Positions 13,004 through 24,872 of a DNA stretch of 64,000 bases are shown here, piece by piece. The translations under genes were made by a program, and so were the position numbers. Numbering within the stretch: the first letter of the stretch is position 1; each line of letters starts with the position of its first letter. The notes under the pieces were generated by a model, which worked only from the letters and a program-made list of their open reading frames with translations, was not told the origin of the DNA and did no database searches. The DNA is from Echinarachnius parma. Lineage: Eukaryota; Echinodermata; Echinoidea; Clypeasteroida; Echinarachniidae. Location of the stretch: NCBI GenBank assembly GCA_037951105.1, contig JBAMJV010003078.1, positions 124,001-188,000 on the forward strand, read 5' to 3'.

Positions 13004-15190
13004 TGAGTGTAATGCCTGGCTACATGTAGATATGCTAGAGTCATGTCATTCCATATTACACCAAAAACGTTAATGTTCTTATGGCGAAATTCCCTTATAA
13101 ATCCAAATCACAGGTTGTACAATGTACCAGTGTATTTTTAGCATGATTTTTTTATGAAAGTGAAACTTTTGTATGATAGTCATTGATTTTTCAGTTGGGC
13201 ATAGGCACACGCCATTCTCCTCAGAAAAAAAAGAATAATATTTGAGTGTGTATCTATCCAGAATGTGAATATTGCATGCGAGTCAGTGAACATACAAAAT
13301 ACAGCACATAATGTCTGAGGTGTTCAAGATAAAAATGATATGCATCCGCCTCAAATAGAGAGAGAGAGAGAGAGCAGAAATCCACAGGCTCAAAAATAGT
13401 TTGCAATTCATACCCTGTGAATACTAGGGTTGTAAATCATCCGTGCGCAAAATTAACCTTTAATTTGTCAACAAATACTTGGATCCCATTAAAAAGAGTT
13501 CTAGTTCAATATATACACTGTATATTTGAATAATAAATAAAAGGTACAGGATTTTCTGGTATCCTTTTAATTTTGTTGAGAAGTAATAATAATAATAATA
13601 TAACGTATTTGTATAGGCTAGCGCCTACTGCAGGCCAGCCTACTGCAGTTCAGGATTCTGCCAGATAAAGGCAAAGTAAACAGCAATCAGAGGTAAACTC
13701 CATAACAATAGACTTTTGTCACCCAGGTTCCAGTTGTAATATGAAATAGAGACAATCAAATTAAAACTGAAGTAGCATCAGGGCTCAAAATTAGCTCTGG
13801 CCCTCTGGCCCTCTGGCCCTCTGGCCCAGAGCAACAAAAACTGAGCCTCAGACTACCGGAACTTCATGTGCTAAATTGTTCTTTGCTTGATTGGGCAACC
13901 AAATATAGCAGAATTTGAATTCTTTTCTTTATTTTGGGTCATACGTATATCTGATTTCAGGCTACCAAAACTTTAAAACTAACCCTAAGTCTTGAAAAGT
14001 CTTTGATGTTCATGTTAGCTGCCTGATGGAAAATGTTAATTTCTAACCCTAATAACGTACAAGACAATGTTTGATGTTATCTTATGTTTTACGCAATACA
14101 TACATGTAGTTGATGAGAATTTCACAATTAAAAAAAAGTCATGCATGATTTTTTTTTTTCCTCTTTTGGGGAAGTTTGTTTCCTAAAATAAAACATAAAA
14201 CAAAAACTAGTAAAACGAAACATTTTTCGAACTGAAGCTAAATGAGTCACAGACAGGAACTCTGGCATTCTGGGGTCAGATCCTATCTGCCTATCCTCAC
14301 TCACTCACTCATAACTTCCAAGCCAAATTTACATACTGTGTGCATGTATAAATTGTAAACATGTTCCATGCATGATGCGGTTGTGTAGTATCTCCCTATG
14401 CACAGAGGAATGATTTATTACTTTTTAAAGTTTGCAATATGTAAAATGGTTTCAATGTAAAAGGTAGTCTTGTAACTACTTACATGTATACCAGAGAGGT
14501 GGTCTTCCCACCTCTCTGTGTATACCTTTCCTATTGTATTTTATGATGTGTAATCAATATTAAAACAAAGGTTGAAAGTAAACATGAACTCGATGTAAAC
14601 AAAGTCATGCATCAAACCGTAACATCTGTTGAACATATACATGCAATAATACACAGTATAATAAAGATGTCAAATTTTTTTCTCAAAATGTCTATTACAA
14701 AATTGGCCAAAATATAATGGGAATATGACTGGCTTGATGTCCCGAACTGAACATTTCCCATACATTACTCATGCTAGCTAGATTGACAGGAGTCATTCGA
14801 TCTGCCATTACATCAGTCTACGGCAGGAAATGCAGTTTTAACAAAAGCATTATAAGAGGCGTGAATCATGCATGTTAGACTGCCATACCCTGCTATGTAT
14901 CTAATAATAACAACCAAGATAATCCACTCCAGCCCGCCATACCACCGCCACTTATTTTATTATGTTAATGTAAAAACAAATAAATTTGTTAGGTTTCTAT
15001 ACTAGTTGTAACTTTAATATTAACTTTAAAAAAAAAACTGAAGTCATACAATGTAAATATATACTGTATATGAAATTGATGAACTATTATTCACTGTACA
15101 GTGTACAATAAGTATAAAGGCAAATCGCTATAATGACCTACAAAATAGTCCCAAAGATGTTGATGAATAAATACTAGCATGCAAGTTCAT
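13004..15190. other. Non-coding stretch with small repeats
   Basis: It contains a (GA)n run near 13361-13374, an (AAT)n tail with SINE-like TTGTATAGG sequence at 13586-13625, a degenerate GGCC-type repeat at 13783-13990 including tandem CCCTCTGG, and a hairpin at 14486-14525 whose stem is GTATACCAGAGAGGTGG. No gene is supported. Confidence 0.5.
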
Positions 15191-15194
15191 CTTT

Positions 15195-15425
15195 ATTGGT
15201 ATTTCATAAATTAATAAACATTTTAAACTTTTGATAATTTATAAGTATTTTCCTCCCAAAATTGTTGGCTGTCATCTACAGCCTTCCTCCGCATTGGGTC
15301 AAGAGGGGTCACAACGCTGATGAAGGCTGTCGATGACAGGCACAAATTTTGGAGCTAAATACAAGATTTGTAATTGTGATCAAAAGTTGAAAATGTGTAT
15401 TCATAATTTATATAAATCTTTGGAA
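15195..15425. mobile_element. Small foldback element
   Basis: Two arms of about 100 bp, sharing AACTTTTGAT and GGCTGTCAT(C/G) blocks in opposite orientation, meet near 15307 around GGCTGTCATCTACAGCC. No clear target duplication could be read. Non-coding inverted-repeat element, class unknown. Confidence 0.55.
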
Positions 15426-16311
15426 CCTTGCAAGCAGGCTAAGTTGCAATAGCACTACCTACCCCCAGTATATTGAGTGTGTACGTGTATGTGCAGGGTG
15501 CATGGGTGATCTGGTAGAGTCATCATCATTTGTTTTTAATGTCGCAATCATAACTGGTAATTGCAACCACATCACATACATGCATGTAAATACTAAAGCC
15601 TAGAGCTGGAGAAGCAATGGCAGACACCAATATGTAATGGCATGACCGAAATAGCTGTATGTCAACAGAAAACCATTTTGGGCAAATTTCCAATTTTCAG
15701 CACCATGCTTAGAGGTAAAACTAAAAATATTATGTTCCTCTTGGTGGGTACATGTCTGTCAGACTTGAAGTATGCGTAATGCATTTGTTTGTTTTGTTAT
15801 AAAGGTAGTAAAAGAGTTCTGGTTCTTTCTATTTTGTGAGTGTTTGTGAGGGTTGATTTTAAATCTATGAAAAAGTACATTACGTATCAATAGACATATT
15901 ATATACATGAGAATGATTCTCCTATTAAAGTGCTTGCAAATTTGTCCTTTCCATGAGTACACATGAGACAATTTCTTAAGGGATAGTGGAATGAGAATTT
16001 GGCTTATACTTTCAATTATGACAAGTATTTAGATTGAATCATGCAAATATAAATATTTTGATATTTCAACAGTATTTATTATATACCATTTTTTTCTCCA
16101 CTTTACAAAGCTTGATCAGTGCTCTTTAGTACTTAAAATAATTGATACAGCTTTTTAATTGTGACAGCAAACTTTGTACCTTTACATGTAACTGTGACAG
16201 TAATTCTAATTATGATAATAAACTTTGCCCCTTTAATTGATGACAGCTATTTTAATCATAAAAAGTAAACTTTGTACTTTCAGTTTCCTGACAAGGTGAT
16301 TACAGAGCTCA

Positions 16312-16543
16312 CTTTCAAAAGGCGCTAAATCCACTTTCCATACAAATTGAGTTAACGATATATCTACATGTATAATATACGTAGCTATCTAGGAATCCAC
16401 ATTTTACAACAAATAACTCACTCAAAATCAAATTATAGAAAGTTATATTTTCATATTCCTATAGGCTCGTGTAAAAAGTGGGACAAAGAAACCTGTTTTC
16501 CTCGGAAGTTGAAAAAGTGGATTTAGTGCCTTTTGGTTGAAAG
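16312..16543. mobile_element. MITE-like element
   Basis: The left end (TTTCAAAAGGCGCTAAATCC) and the right end read in reverse (TTTCAACCAAAAGGCACTAA) form imperfect terminal inverted repeats of about 30 bp around 170 bp of AT-rich filler. Target duplication not identified. Confidence 0.5.
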
Positions 16544-17475
16544 CTATTATACATGTATGCATGGAGCTTGTGGCTTGTTTATTATGCATGAACACTATTC
16601 AAACTGTGAAACTAGTTTATCAAACTGAATCATCAACTGATCTTCTATTATATGATTGTGAAATTTGAATCGTTTGGGACTGCCAAGCTGGTTTATCATT
16701 ACACGATTAGAAACTGTTGTGTTGATCCTATCTTATTCATGGTATTATAATTTGATGGCTTACATAAAGTCATTAGAAAGAGTCTGCCATGTAAATGTCA
16801 AGCTTCTTTGTCACGGTGGCTAAATGTTGAACCCTTTCAGTACCGAAAAGGGCAAAAATGTCATTGAGTTATATTACAAACTGTGTCACTGATAATGAGA
16901 GGGTTAGTTACAGTATGAGACAAACAACATTCAAAACACAATAAACATACACAAATTACACACACACACACATGCAGATTCACTTGCAAGCCTGTTTGCA
17001 CAAGATAGATTAATGGTTAGTACTTGGGCAAACTGCTTACATGCTCTTTTATTGCCACAATATCAAATAAACTACAGTAGATCGATGCCTTAGCATTTTA
17101 ATGTGTAAACATGTAAAGATGTTTTCCCCTTACATTCCCTTTAGAACATTTTTTGTTAAACTTAAATTGGCCTAATATGTTTTGACCATTGGCATTTTAA
17201 AAGTATGAAACTATGTTTTCCTTTTCATTCATTTACAAACGTGTACATATTCACATTTGATATTTAAAGTCAGAAGTAGTAATATTTAACAAATATTTGT
17301 AAAGTGACCCATATATGTCTTCTTTTTTTTTTTAATATGTACTTAAACGAGAGTAGCTACTAGTTATTCGTGATACACACTTTAAAACAAATTAAAAGCA
17401 TTTTAGAAAAGTATTAATAAAATACAATGTTAATCCAGACTAACCAAACAGAAAATACAAACAAAATCAACTCAC

Positions 17476-17537
17476 CTTTGAAGATTTATGAGATGTGTGT
17501 TGAAGAGCTAACTGTAAATATGCTTGTTTGACCTCCT
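17476..17537 (-). CDS. Candidate internal exon, unknown gene
   Basis: Sixty-two bases lie between a pyrimidine-rich acceptor (TTTTACCAG) and a good donor (GTGAGT). Only one frame is open and it reads EVKQAYLQLALQHTSHKSSK. The helix-like EVKQAYLQLAL resembles the second helix of a J-domain, but the HPD that should follow is absent (HTS instead), so that assignment is weak. It could belong to the gene that starts at 25843. The phases are not directly compatible, so at least one further exon would be needed between them. Confidence 0.35.
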
Positions 17538-17609
17538 CTGGTAAAAGAATGAGAAAAATAGACATATTATGTGAATGATTTTTCATTTAGTGATAATAAA
17601 TAACGCAGG

Positions 17610-17705
17610 GCTCTACACTAGCACTTGCCTTACCTTTGGCCAGTAAAATGTCATAAAAGTCAAATGATAGTGCCTTATTAGGCAACTAGATTTTCAAACT
17701 AACAA
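17610..17705. repeat. Dispersed GGCC-type repeat fragment
   Basis: Begins with GGGCTCTACACTAGCACTTG and contains TTTGGCCAGTAAAATGTC, phrases shared with the copies at 43015-43315 and 47890-48140. Confidence 0.45.
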
Positions 17706-17869
17706 TGAGAGGACGAGAAAATCTTGTATTCTTCCATGTCAATCCTTATCCATAATTGCAACTTTCATCAATAGACTGAGTGATATGATGAAAGCCAGAG
17801 AAATAAAAAAAACATAAATGAAATTAAATGTTTGTTCCCAGCAATCAAAAATGTAAAGAAAACTAGAAA

Positions 17870-18130
17870 TTGCGCGCTCGGCGGGTCGCGCAGCCGAGCA
17901 CATGTATCCCCCGAACCAATTGCATTGCACTTTTGTGGGTTGTAATATTGTGAACTGAACAAGTTTGGTGGTGTACGTTGTTCTACTAGGCTGGCAGTAG
18001 CCTTTGGGCAAGGCCTCGCGCGCTGTTTGTCCTCCGAGCAGGGTCTGATTAATAGACAAGGCGATGTGCGCTTACAGCAGTGATCGCTGGACTGAGCCGC
18101 GTCAGCGGCGAGGCCTTTGCTAACTTGCGG
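17870..18130. other. GC-rich pocket, unassigned
   Basis: CpG-rich blocks (GCGCGCTCGGCGGG, CCGCGTCAGCGGCGAGG) interrupt AT-rich surroundings. A short ATCCCCCGAA phrase also occurs in the hairpin at 20731-20758, hinting that this pocket and the satellite's right flank share a source. No gene recognised. Confidence 0.3.
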
Positions 18131-18492
18131 AGCTCATTAATATTGGCATATGTAACAGGCTCTTACATTATGCAGCAGTTAAAAACAATTGCAGCCAATC
18201 GTCATTGTTTAGGGTTTTGAACAAGGTGTTATACTTGGATTTGTTTATCAATTATAGGGGGATCAGTATTCAAGTGTACTAGAGTCTCTAGAGAATCATA
18301 TATCTCATTCAGTTTTAAAAACATTATTCAAACTATTTCGCGCAAACGCATGGAACTGCCGTGTCTCGCACAGACACAGTCTCTCCCGGTCTCTCCCGCA
18401 CCGGTCCCGTCTTATTTATTTCAAGAAAACAACGCTGGCGTTCGTACGTGTACAGCGCATATACGTACGCATGCATGCAATTCGCAATTCAA

Positions 18493-18691
18493 GCGATCCA
18501 GTTCTAAAAAAAAATGGTTAAAATGCAGTGCATTTGTGGCCCCAAATCCTCTTAAATAAACCAGATTCCTAAATCAATTACTTTTTTGCATTTCTAAAAT
18601 GATTTCTACGGAAAAATGATATCAAACTGTTCAGATTTACCTCGATTACAAACGCACTGCATTTTAACAATTTTTGTTAGAACTGGATCGC
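18493..18691. mobile_element. MITE with 38-bp TIRs
   Basis: The left end GCGATCCAGTTCTAA and TTAAAATGCAGTGC are repeated in inverse order at the right end, giving terminal repeats of about 38 bp with a few mismatches around 120 bp of filler. Total about 199 bp. Flanking duplication unclear. Confidence 0.65.
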
Positions 18692-18864
18692 CAGCGCGGT
18701 AGGCGATCCGGCGAGTTACCTTCTCACATACACAGAGCTGATTGTGTGATTGTATGAGTTATGTGTACATGTACGCTATACGATCTCAGAACCGATTCTT
18801 CTCGGAACCGAGACATGGGTATGGAATCAGAATCGACTCCAAGCTGGGGCAGAACCGCCCAAGC

Positions 18865-20650
18865 CTACTTCATACCAAATAAGAAAATAATCGGACAAGA
18901 ACTCGGACCTGTAGAGCGGTCACAAGGTAATCTTAACTATTTCTTTATATCATGGTTACCATGGCAACCATGAATCCGCCCCACACCAAAATCAATAGGC
19001 TTCATCCTCTTTCCTTAATACACCTTCATACCAAATAAGAAAATGATCGGACAAGAACTCGGACCTGTAGAGCGTTCACATGGTAATCTTAACTATTTCT
19101 TTATATCATGGTTATCATGGTTACCATGGCAACCAGGACTCCGCCCCACACCAAAATCAATAGGCTTCATCCTCTTTCCTTAATACACCTTCATACCAAA
19201 TTAGAAAATGATCAGACAAGAACTCGGATCTATAGAGCGTTCACAAGGTAATCTTAACTATTTCTTTATATCATGGTTACCATGGCAACCAGGACTCCGC
19301 CCCACACCAAAATCAAAAGGCTTCATCCTCTTTCCGTAATACACCTTCATACCAAATTAGAAAATGATCAGACAAGAACTCGGATCTATAGAGCGTTCAC
19401 AAGGTAATCTTAACTATTTCTTTATATCATGGTTACCATGGCAACCAGGACTCCGCCCCACACCAAAATCAAAAGGCTTCATCCTCTTTCCGTAATACAC
19501 CTTCATACCAAATTAGAAAATGATCGGACAAGAACTCGGACCTGTAGAGCGTTCACAAGGTAATCTTAACTATTTCTTTATATCATGGTTACCATGGCAA
19601 CCAGGACTCCGCCCCACACCAAAATCAATAGGCTTCATCCTCTTTCCTTAAGACACCTTCATACCAAATTAGAAAATGATCGGACAAGAACTCGGACCTG
19701 TAGAGCGTTCACAAGGTAATCTTAACTATTTCTTTATATCATGGTTACCATGGCAACCAGGACTCCGCCCCACACCAAAATCTAAAGGCTTCATCCTCTT
19801 TCCTTAAGACACCTTCATACCAAATTAGAAAATGATCAGACAAGAACTCGGACCTGTAGAGCGTTCACAAGGTAATATTAACTATTTATTTATATCATGG
19901 TTACCATGGCAACCAGGACCGCGCCCCACACCAAAATCAATAGGCTTCATCCTCTTTCCTTAATACACCTTCATACCAAATTAGAAAATGATCGGACAAG
20001 AACTCGGACCTGTAGAGCGTTCACAAGGTAATCTTAACTATTTCTTTATATCATGGTTACCATGGCAACCAGGGCTCCGCCCCACACCAAAATCAATAGG
20101 CTTCATCCTCTTTCCTTAATACACCTTCATACCAAATTAGAAAATGATCGGACAAGAACTCGGACCTGTAGAGCGTTCACAAGGTAATCTTAACTATTTC
20201 TTTATATCATGGTTACCATGGCAACCAGGACTCCGCCCCACACCAAAATCAATAGGCTTCATCCTCTTTCCTTAATACACCTTCATACCAAATTAGAAAA
20301 TGATCGGACAAGAACTCGGACCTGTAGAGCGTTCACAATGTAATCTTAACTATTTCTTTATATCATGGTTACCATGGCAACCAGGACTCCGCCCCACACC
20401 AAAATCAATAGGCTTCATCCTCTTTCCTTAATACACCTTCATACCAAATTAAAAAATGATCGGACAAGAACTCGGACCTGTAGAGCGTTCACAAGGTAAT
20501 CTTAACTATTTCTTTATATCATGGTTACCATGGCAACCAGGACTCCGCCCCACACCAAAATCAATAGGCTTCATCCTCTTTCCTTAATACACCTTCATAC
20601 CAAATTAGAAAATGATCGGACAAGAACTCGGACCTGTAGAGCGTTCACAA
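18865..20650. repeat. 156-bp satellite, about 11.4 units
   Basis: Unit starts are at 18865, 19021, 19186, 19342, 19498, 19654, 19810, 19966, 20122, 20278, 20434 and 20590 (partial). All are 156 bp except the second, which has a 9-bp internal duplication (165 bp). Units differ by only a few bases. Each carries CACCTTCATACCAAAT, ACAAGAACTCGGAC and a perfect RFX-type palindrome. The array ends abruptly in a CGG tract at 20661. Confidence 0.95.
18955..20537. promoter_or_regulatory. Eleven RFX X-box motifs, one per satellite unit
   Basis: GTTACCATGGCAAC occurs at 18955 and 19120, then every 156 bp to 20524. It matches the RFX-factor consensus GTNRCC-N(0-3)-RGYAAC in both half-sites. All units keep it intact despite changes elsewhere. 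The match is direct; binding by RFX proteins is inference. Confidence 0.75.
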
Positions 20651-20660
20651 GAAAATCTCT

Positions 20661-20712
20661 GCGGCGGACGCGGCGGACGCGGCGGACGCGGCGGCGGCGG
20701 CGGCGGCGGCGC
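20661..20712. repeat. CGG/CGGA trinucleotide tract
   Basis: A 52-base tract starts as repeated GCGGCGGAC and becomes pure CGG, directly at the right end of the satellite array. Very GC-rich in an AT-rich region; prone to length change. Confidence 0.85.
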
Positions 20713-20730
20713 GACGAGGCCAAATCCATA

Positions 20731-20758
20731 GTATCCCCCGAAGTGGTTCGGGGGATAC
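20731..20758. repeat. Perfect 12-bp-stem hairpin
   Basis: GTATCCCCCGAA, loop GTGG, then TTCGGGGGATAC. It stands 18 bp right of the CGG tract. It may be the end hairpin of an element carrying the satellite, but no matching terminus was found. Confidence 0.7.
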
Positions 20759-20759
20759 A

Positions 20760-21233
20760 ATTATTTTACTTGCAACCAGGCCACTTGCAAAACAGTAAGT
20801 GTGGAGCCCTGCATAGTGCATACCATAATGCAAAGAGGATAATTTGCAATCATCTAGAACAAGATTCAACATGCACAAAACGGCGCAATGAATTAAGTTA
20901 ACCCACGTTTTATGAGATATTGCATTTCCCAATACATGGTACACCGCACTGGTTTAAATTGACTATTGGTTACCATCATTTACATAATAAAGTCGAGATA
21001 ATAATTTAATATTGCCTTAGATACAAGTCTTTCAAAATTAAATATAATTTTAACGTAATATTCATCATCTCCCATTAATGATGTATTCATGTGTTGGTAC
21101 AAGTGTGCGGTGACTGCACACATGTCAGAAATTTTCCTGATAACATGCTTTCAATTTTAATCTCAAATTCTTGCCCATGGAAAAGATAGAATTGTATTTT
21201 CTGGGACTAAAATTGCAATTAGATTTTCATTGG
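20760..21233. other. Non-coding stretch
   Basis: No gene or repeat recognised beyond short AT-rich motifs and a phrase (GTGTGGAGCCCTGCA) reminiscent of the dispersed GGCC-type repeat. Confidence 0.4.
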
Positions 21234-21237
21234 GTTC

Positions 21238-21660
21238 ATTTGGTAAAATTACGGAACTAAGTTCGACTCATTTATCGTCTGTCGGAATGATTAAATTAGC
21301 GTAATTACATTGATTGTTTTATTGACAAATATTCGTACCGATTTCGCTTCATTTTGAGAACCCGTTTAGTAAAATTACGGAACTATTTGCGACTCATTTA
21401 TCTTCCGTCGGAGTTATTAAATTAGCGTAATTACAATGATTGTTTTATTGACAAATATTTGTACTGATTTCACTTCGTTTTGATAACTTGTTTGGTAAAA
21501 TTTGGGAACTAATTTCGACTATTTATCGTCCATCAGAGTTATAATTTGTTTATCAAATTAGCCATTTACATTAATTATTTTGTTGACTAATATTTGTAAT
21601 GATTTGACTCATTTCTCGTCCGTCAGAGTTATTATTTGTTTATTAAATTAGCGCAATTAT
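21238..21660. repeat. Tandem repeat, about 125-bp unit, left part
   Basis: Units start with TTTGGTAAAATTACGGAAC near 21238, 21364 and 21489. Each contains CATTTATCGTC(C)GTC and ATTAAATTAGCGTAATTA. Two more units lie at 22960-23165, so the array is split by about 1.3 kb of inserted DNA. Confidence 0.75.
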
Positions 21661-21969
21661 AATGCTGTTATCCGATCCGAGAACGAGCCGATTTCCTGGC
21701 AGTAATCGCTTCCGATCTGGTAACAAGCCGGTTCCGAGAATTGAGAAATATTCTGATAATTCTCGGAATATTTTGGCGACCCATTTTCTTCAGTAATAAT
21801 TGAAAATGTGTATGTTTGACAGTCCATTAAGTAGCGGAATAAAAATTAAAAATGGGAGAAGTGACATTATTCACTTTATGAGTGGTTATTTTCGAGAAAT
21901 TCTTTGTTCGTTACTTCGTTTCACAGTCAAAAATTTAACAGGACGCGCAAAATTGCTAGTCATTTGAAC

Positions 21970-22830
21970 GATATTGCGGACGGATGTTCACACAAACTCC
22001 GGCCAATACTCCCGGCGAGACATTGGGTTGATATCTGTATGAGTAGTATGATCGCGTTTGTGAGCCAGTGCATTAAAAAAAGTGGCTCTAAATTCGTATT
22101 TTGGTGATCTACACCATTTCTAAACAATTTGCTAACTAGTCTACTTACATGATTGCATGGCATTTGAAAGCTGAACAGAAAAAAGAGCCCCAAAACAATG
22201 AAAAAACTGCGCTGAATGTCGGTAAATTTCCATCGCGAGAGTGCCAATTTACTGACTGCAAGACTTATGCATACCGCACATGTGTATACACACCGTACTC
22301 GCGTACGGTACCGGTACAAGTGCTACGCGAATACGGTGCAGGTGTGTAACAACATGATATGCACGACGTATGCTACGTTACTTCGATCTTTCCGTTCTTT
22401 CCAGCGCGAGCGTTCTTTGGAAATTTACCGATACTCAGCGCAGCTTTTTCATTGTTTTGGGGCTCATTTTTGTTTCTGTTCAGCTTTCAAATGCCATGCA
22501 ATCATGTAAGTAGACTAGCAAATTGTTTAGAAATGGTGTAGATCACCAAAATACGAAGTAAAAGCCACTTGTTTAATGCGCTGTGTCACCAGCGCGATCA
22601 TACAGATAATCAATCAGACTGGCGGTCGGAGTTGAGTGAACGTGTGGCACGATGCTGAACAAACGATTGATTTCTAGGTCCAATTTACGTCGACAAAAAA
22701 ATACTTCTTGCGAAACTTGAGTTAATTCTGGATAGTCAGTAACTATTTTCCCGTAAAGATTGGTATATTCATCCACCAAAGCATCAACATGTGTAATATT
22801 ATTGGCATATAAAACGAGAAAGATAAGCCT
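21970..22830. mobile_element. Inverted-repeat element (family B), copy 1
   Basis: Two long arms are inverted copies of each other around a centre near 22320 (GTACGGTACCGGTAC). Shared blocks include CACCATTTCTAAACAATTTG, GATTGCATGGCATTTGAAAG and CCCCAAAACAATGAAAAAAC. A second copy sits upstream of IRE1 at about 48450-49630. No open frame is conserved between the copies. Element ends and target duplication are uncertain. Confidence 0.7.
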
Positions 22831-22959
22831 ACAACGCTGCATTTTTTTCGAGCAAATTCCAATTAAAAAAATGTCCCAGGATCCGAGACAATCCAAGATC
22901 CCGTTATCACTTTTTTATTCTACCGAGACAGGATTTTTTCTTTACCCAACAGCACAACG

Positions 22960-23165
22960 CAATTATGTTGATTATTTTATTGTTGAGTATTCATAGCAAT
23001 TTGGCTTCATTTTGAGGACCCGTTGGGTAAAATTATGGAACTAATTTTGACTAATTTATCGTCCGTCCGAGTTATTATTTGTTTATTAATTTAGTGTAAT
23101 TATGTTGATTTCTAAGTATTTAATTTACAAATATTCATAACGATTTTGCTTCATTTTGAGGACTC
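22960..23165. repeat. Tandem repeat, about 125-bp unit, right part
   Basis: Continues the array of 21238-21660, with GGGTAAAATTATGGAACTAA, TTATCGTCCGTCCGAG and GCTTCATTTTGAGGAC phrases. It shows that the sequence between the two parts is an insertion or rearrangement within one array. Confidence 0.65.
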
Positions 23166-23228
23166 GAAAATCCAGGGATTATTCCATCCGAAAGTTCTAT
23201 CAAATGAGGCAAACCCATCATGAGCGCG

Positions 23229-23531
23229 TAAGGCTGTCGATTTCGGGTATATTTACTACCCGGGACTCGCGATAATTTTTCGGGCGAGTCCCGGGTATCC
23301 GAAATTTATAAATTTGTTGATTTCGCTATAGGCATGTCACGCCGCTGGGAAACATGTTCATTCAAGTGACAAAAATGCAGCGCATTTATGACAATAAATC
23401 ATCTTATAAAATACAGCAAATTTGTAAATCAATTTTTTGCTTTTTTTCGGGATATCGAGTATCGATTTTTGCGCCCGGGACTCGACATTTTTCGGCGGGA
23501 CCCGGGTACCCGGGACTCGTCAACAGCCTTA
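23229..23531. mobile_element. hAT-like element, 303 bp, related to 6099-7118
   Basis: Ends are TAAGGCTGTC and AACAGCCTTA, flanked by the 8-bp repeat TGAGCGCG (23221-23228 and 23532-23539). Its left and right thirds match the right and left termini of the 1020-bp foldback at 6099-7118, including CCCGGGACTCG blocks, so it is an internally deleted family member. Confidence 0.85.
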
Positions 23532-23879
23532 TGAGCGCGAGATCAATTTTTGCCGATGACAGACTGGTAAAAAATAACATCGTAAACATGCCGATTCATC
23601 ACAAAATGGAAGTGTCAATGGCTTTGATTTGGCTTCAAATCAAAGTCATTTCAACGATGCCAATAATGCCCATTGTAAGCCCAAATTATGATCCAGAGAG
23701 ATGATACAAGAAGCATTTGATTTGATGAGTATTTACCAGGTTCCCGGCCAGGTCCTGACCCGGTAAAAGATCGGAAGCAAATTCCGGCCCCACGCTTATT
23801 TCTCATACTGTTCTCATAAGTGTTTGAATGGCTTGCATACCACTTAAGTATTCACTGTGACATTCAGTGTGACTCCAAG

Positions 23880-24052
23880 CCTGGGCCTCGTTGCAGAAAG
23901 AGATACAATCGATTGCAAGTTACAATTAATTGAATGTCAGAAAATTTGCACATTTCACCCAATCAGATTTGGGCATTTAAGTCACATGATCTGACTTACA
24001 ATTAATTGCAACTTTACAATCGATTGTAAGTCTTTCTGAAACGGAGCCCAGG
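23880..24052. mobile_element. MITE with CCTGGGC ends
   Basis: Terminal inverted repeats of about 55 bp: CCTGGGC then CGTTGCAGAAAGA and ACAATCGATTG on the left, mirrored on the right. Length 173 bp. The GCAGAAAGA...ACAATCGATTG theme resembles hAT-type MITEs I know from marine invertebrates. Fragments of the same family occur at 26945-26998 and 27140-27199 and faintly at 2160-2295. Confidence 0.7.
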
Positions 24053-24186
24053 ATCATTTATTTCCAAAATAGTGGAGGGCGAACAAGAAAGGGTTCTCTT
24101 ATGTATTTCTGGTGCTCTTTTTGGCATGTCAGGGGCTAAGTATCCCTGTGCCACTATGTGATTTGTGTACAAATTTCAAAACTTAA

Positions 24187-24595
24187 AGGGGACCACCAGG
24201 CAAAGAAAAATATGTTTTGGTACCATTTTGTGATATCAAATAGATACCCAACATTTTGCAAAGGGTTGTGTAATTCATAAACAAAGCAATTAATTTCCAC
24301 CACTTACGGAACCACCACTATTTCCTAGTTCCATACGGGCCAACCATTTGCGAGTGCGCCAATGCTATTCACGCGTACGTTTGTAGACAATAGATTCCCG
24401 GGCGATTCGTTCGCTCTGCACACACTAGTCTTCGCAATTCAAACCGCATGAACGCATGCTTTAGAATGGTGATGCGTTTTCCTATTATTTTTTTTTCTTT
24501 CTGGAAACATATTTTGGTGAACTTGTTGATGGAATGGAATACTAAAGATGTTACCTTTCTTTAAAAAGAATATTATTTTTGGGTGGTGGTACCCT
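24187..24595. mobile_element. TTAA-flanked MITE (AGGGKACCACC ends)
   Basis: TTAA at 24183-24186 and 24596-24599 brackets AGGGGACCACC at the left and GGTGGTACCCT at the right. A TTAA target is typical of piggyBac and Kolobok elements. No transposase; 409 bp. Confidence 0.65.
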
Positions 24596-24872
24596 TTAAA
24601 TTTTTATCGTGTTCTCCACATCACATTAAAACAGATTTTCATGCAAATATTTCAAACATTTGTCCGACCTAGGAGCAAGAGATAAGCATCATCCAAAGTC
24701 ACTCATAATACAGACTCATCCCATTCATCATGCATACATGTATGTACAGCATGGAGACTGCTATTATATTTTTTGAAAGCCAGATTTTTAATAGTTTATG
24801 CTACAATGTGACTTCAACATGTTCAACGCAACGATCAATCCTGAACAAATAAGCTCTGCCACTCTTCGTTAC

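Noticed and set aside
20521-20901. 126-codon Arg-rich frame
   Set aside because: Joins the last satellite unit with the CGG tract; explained by repeats.
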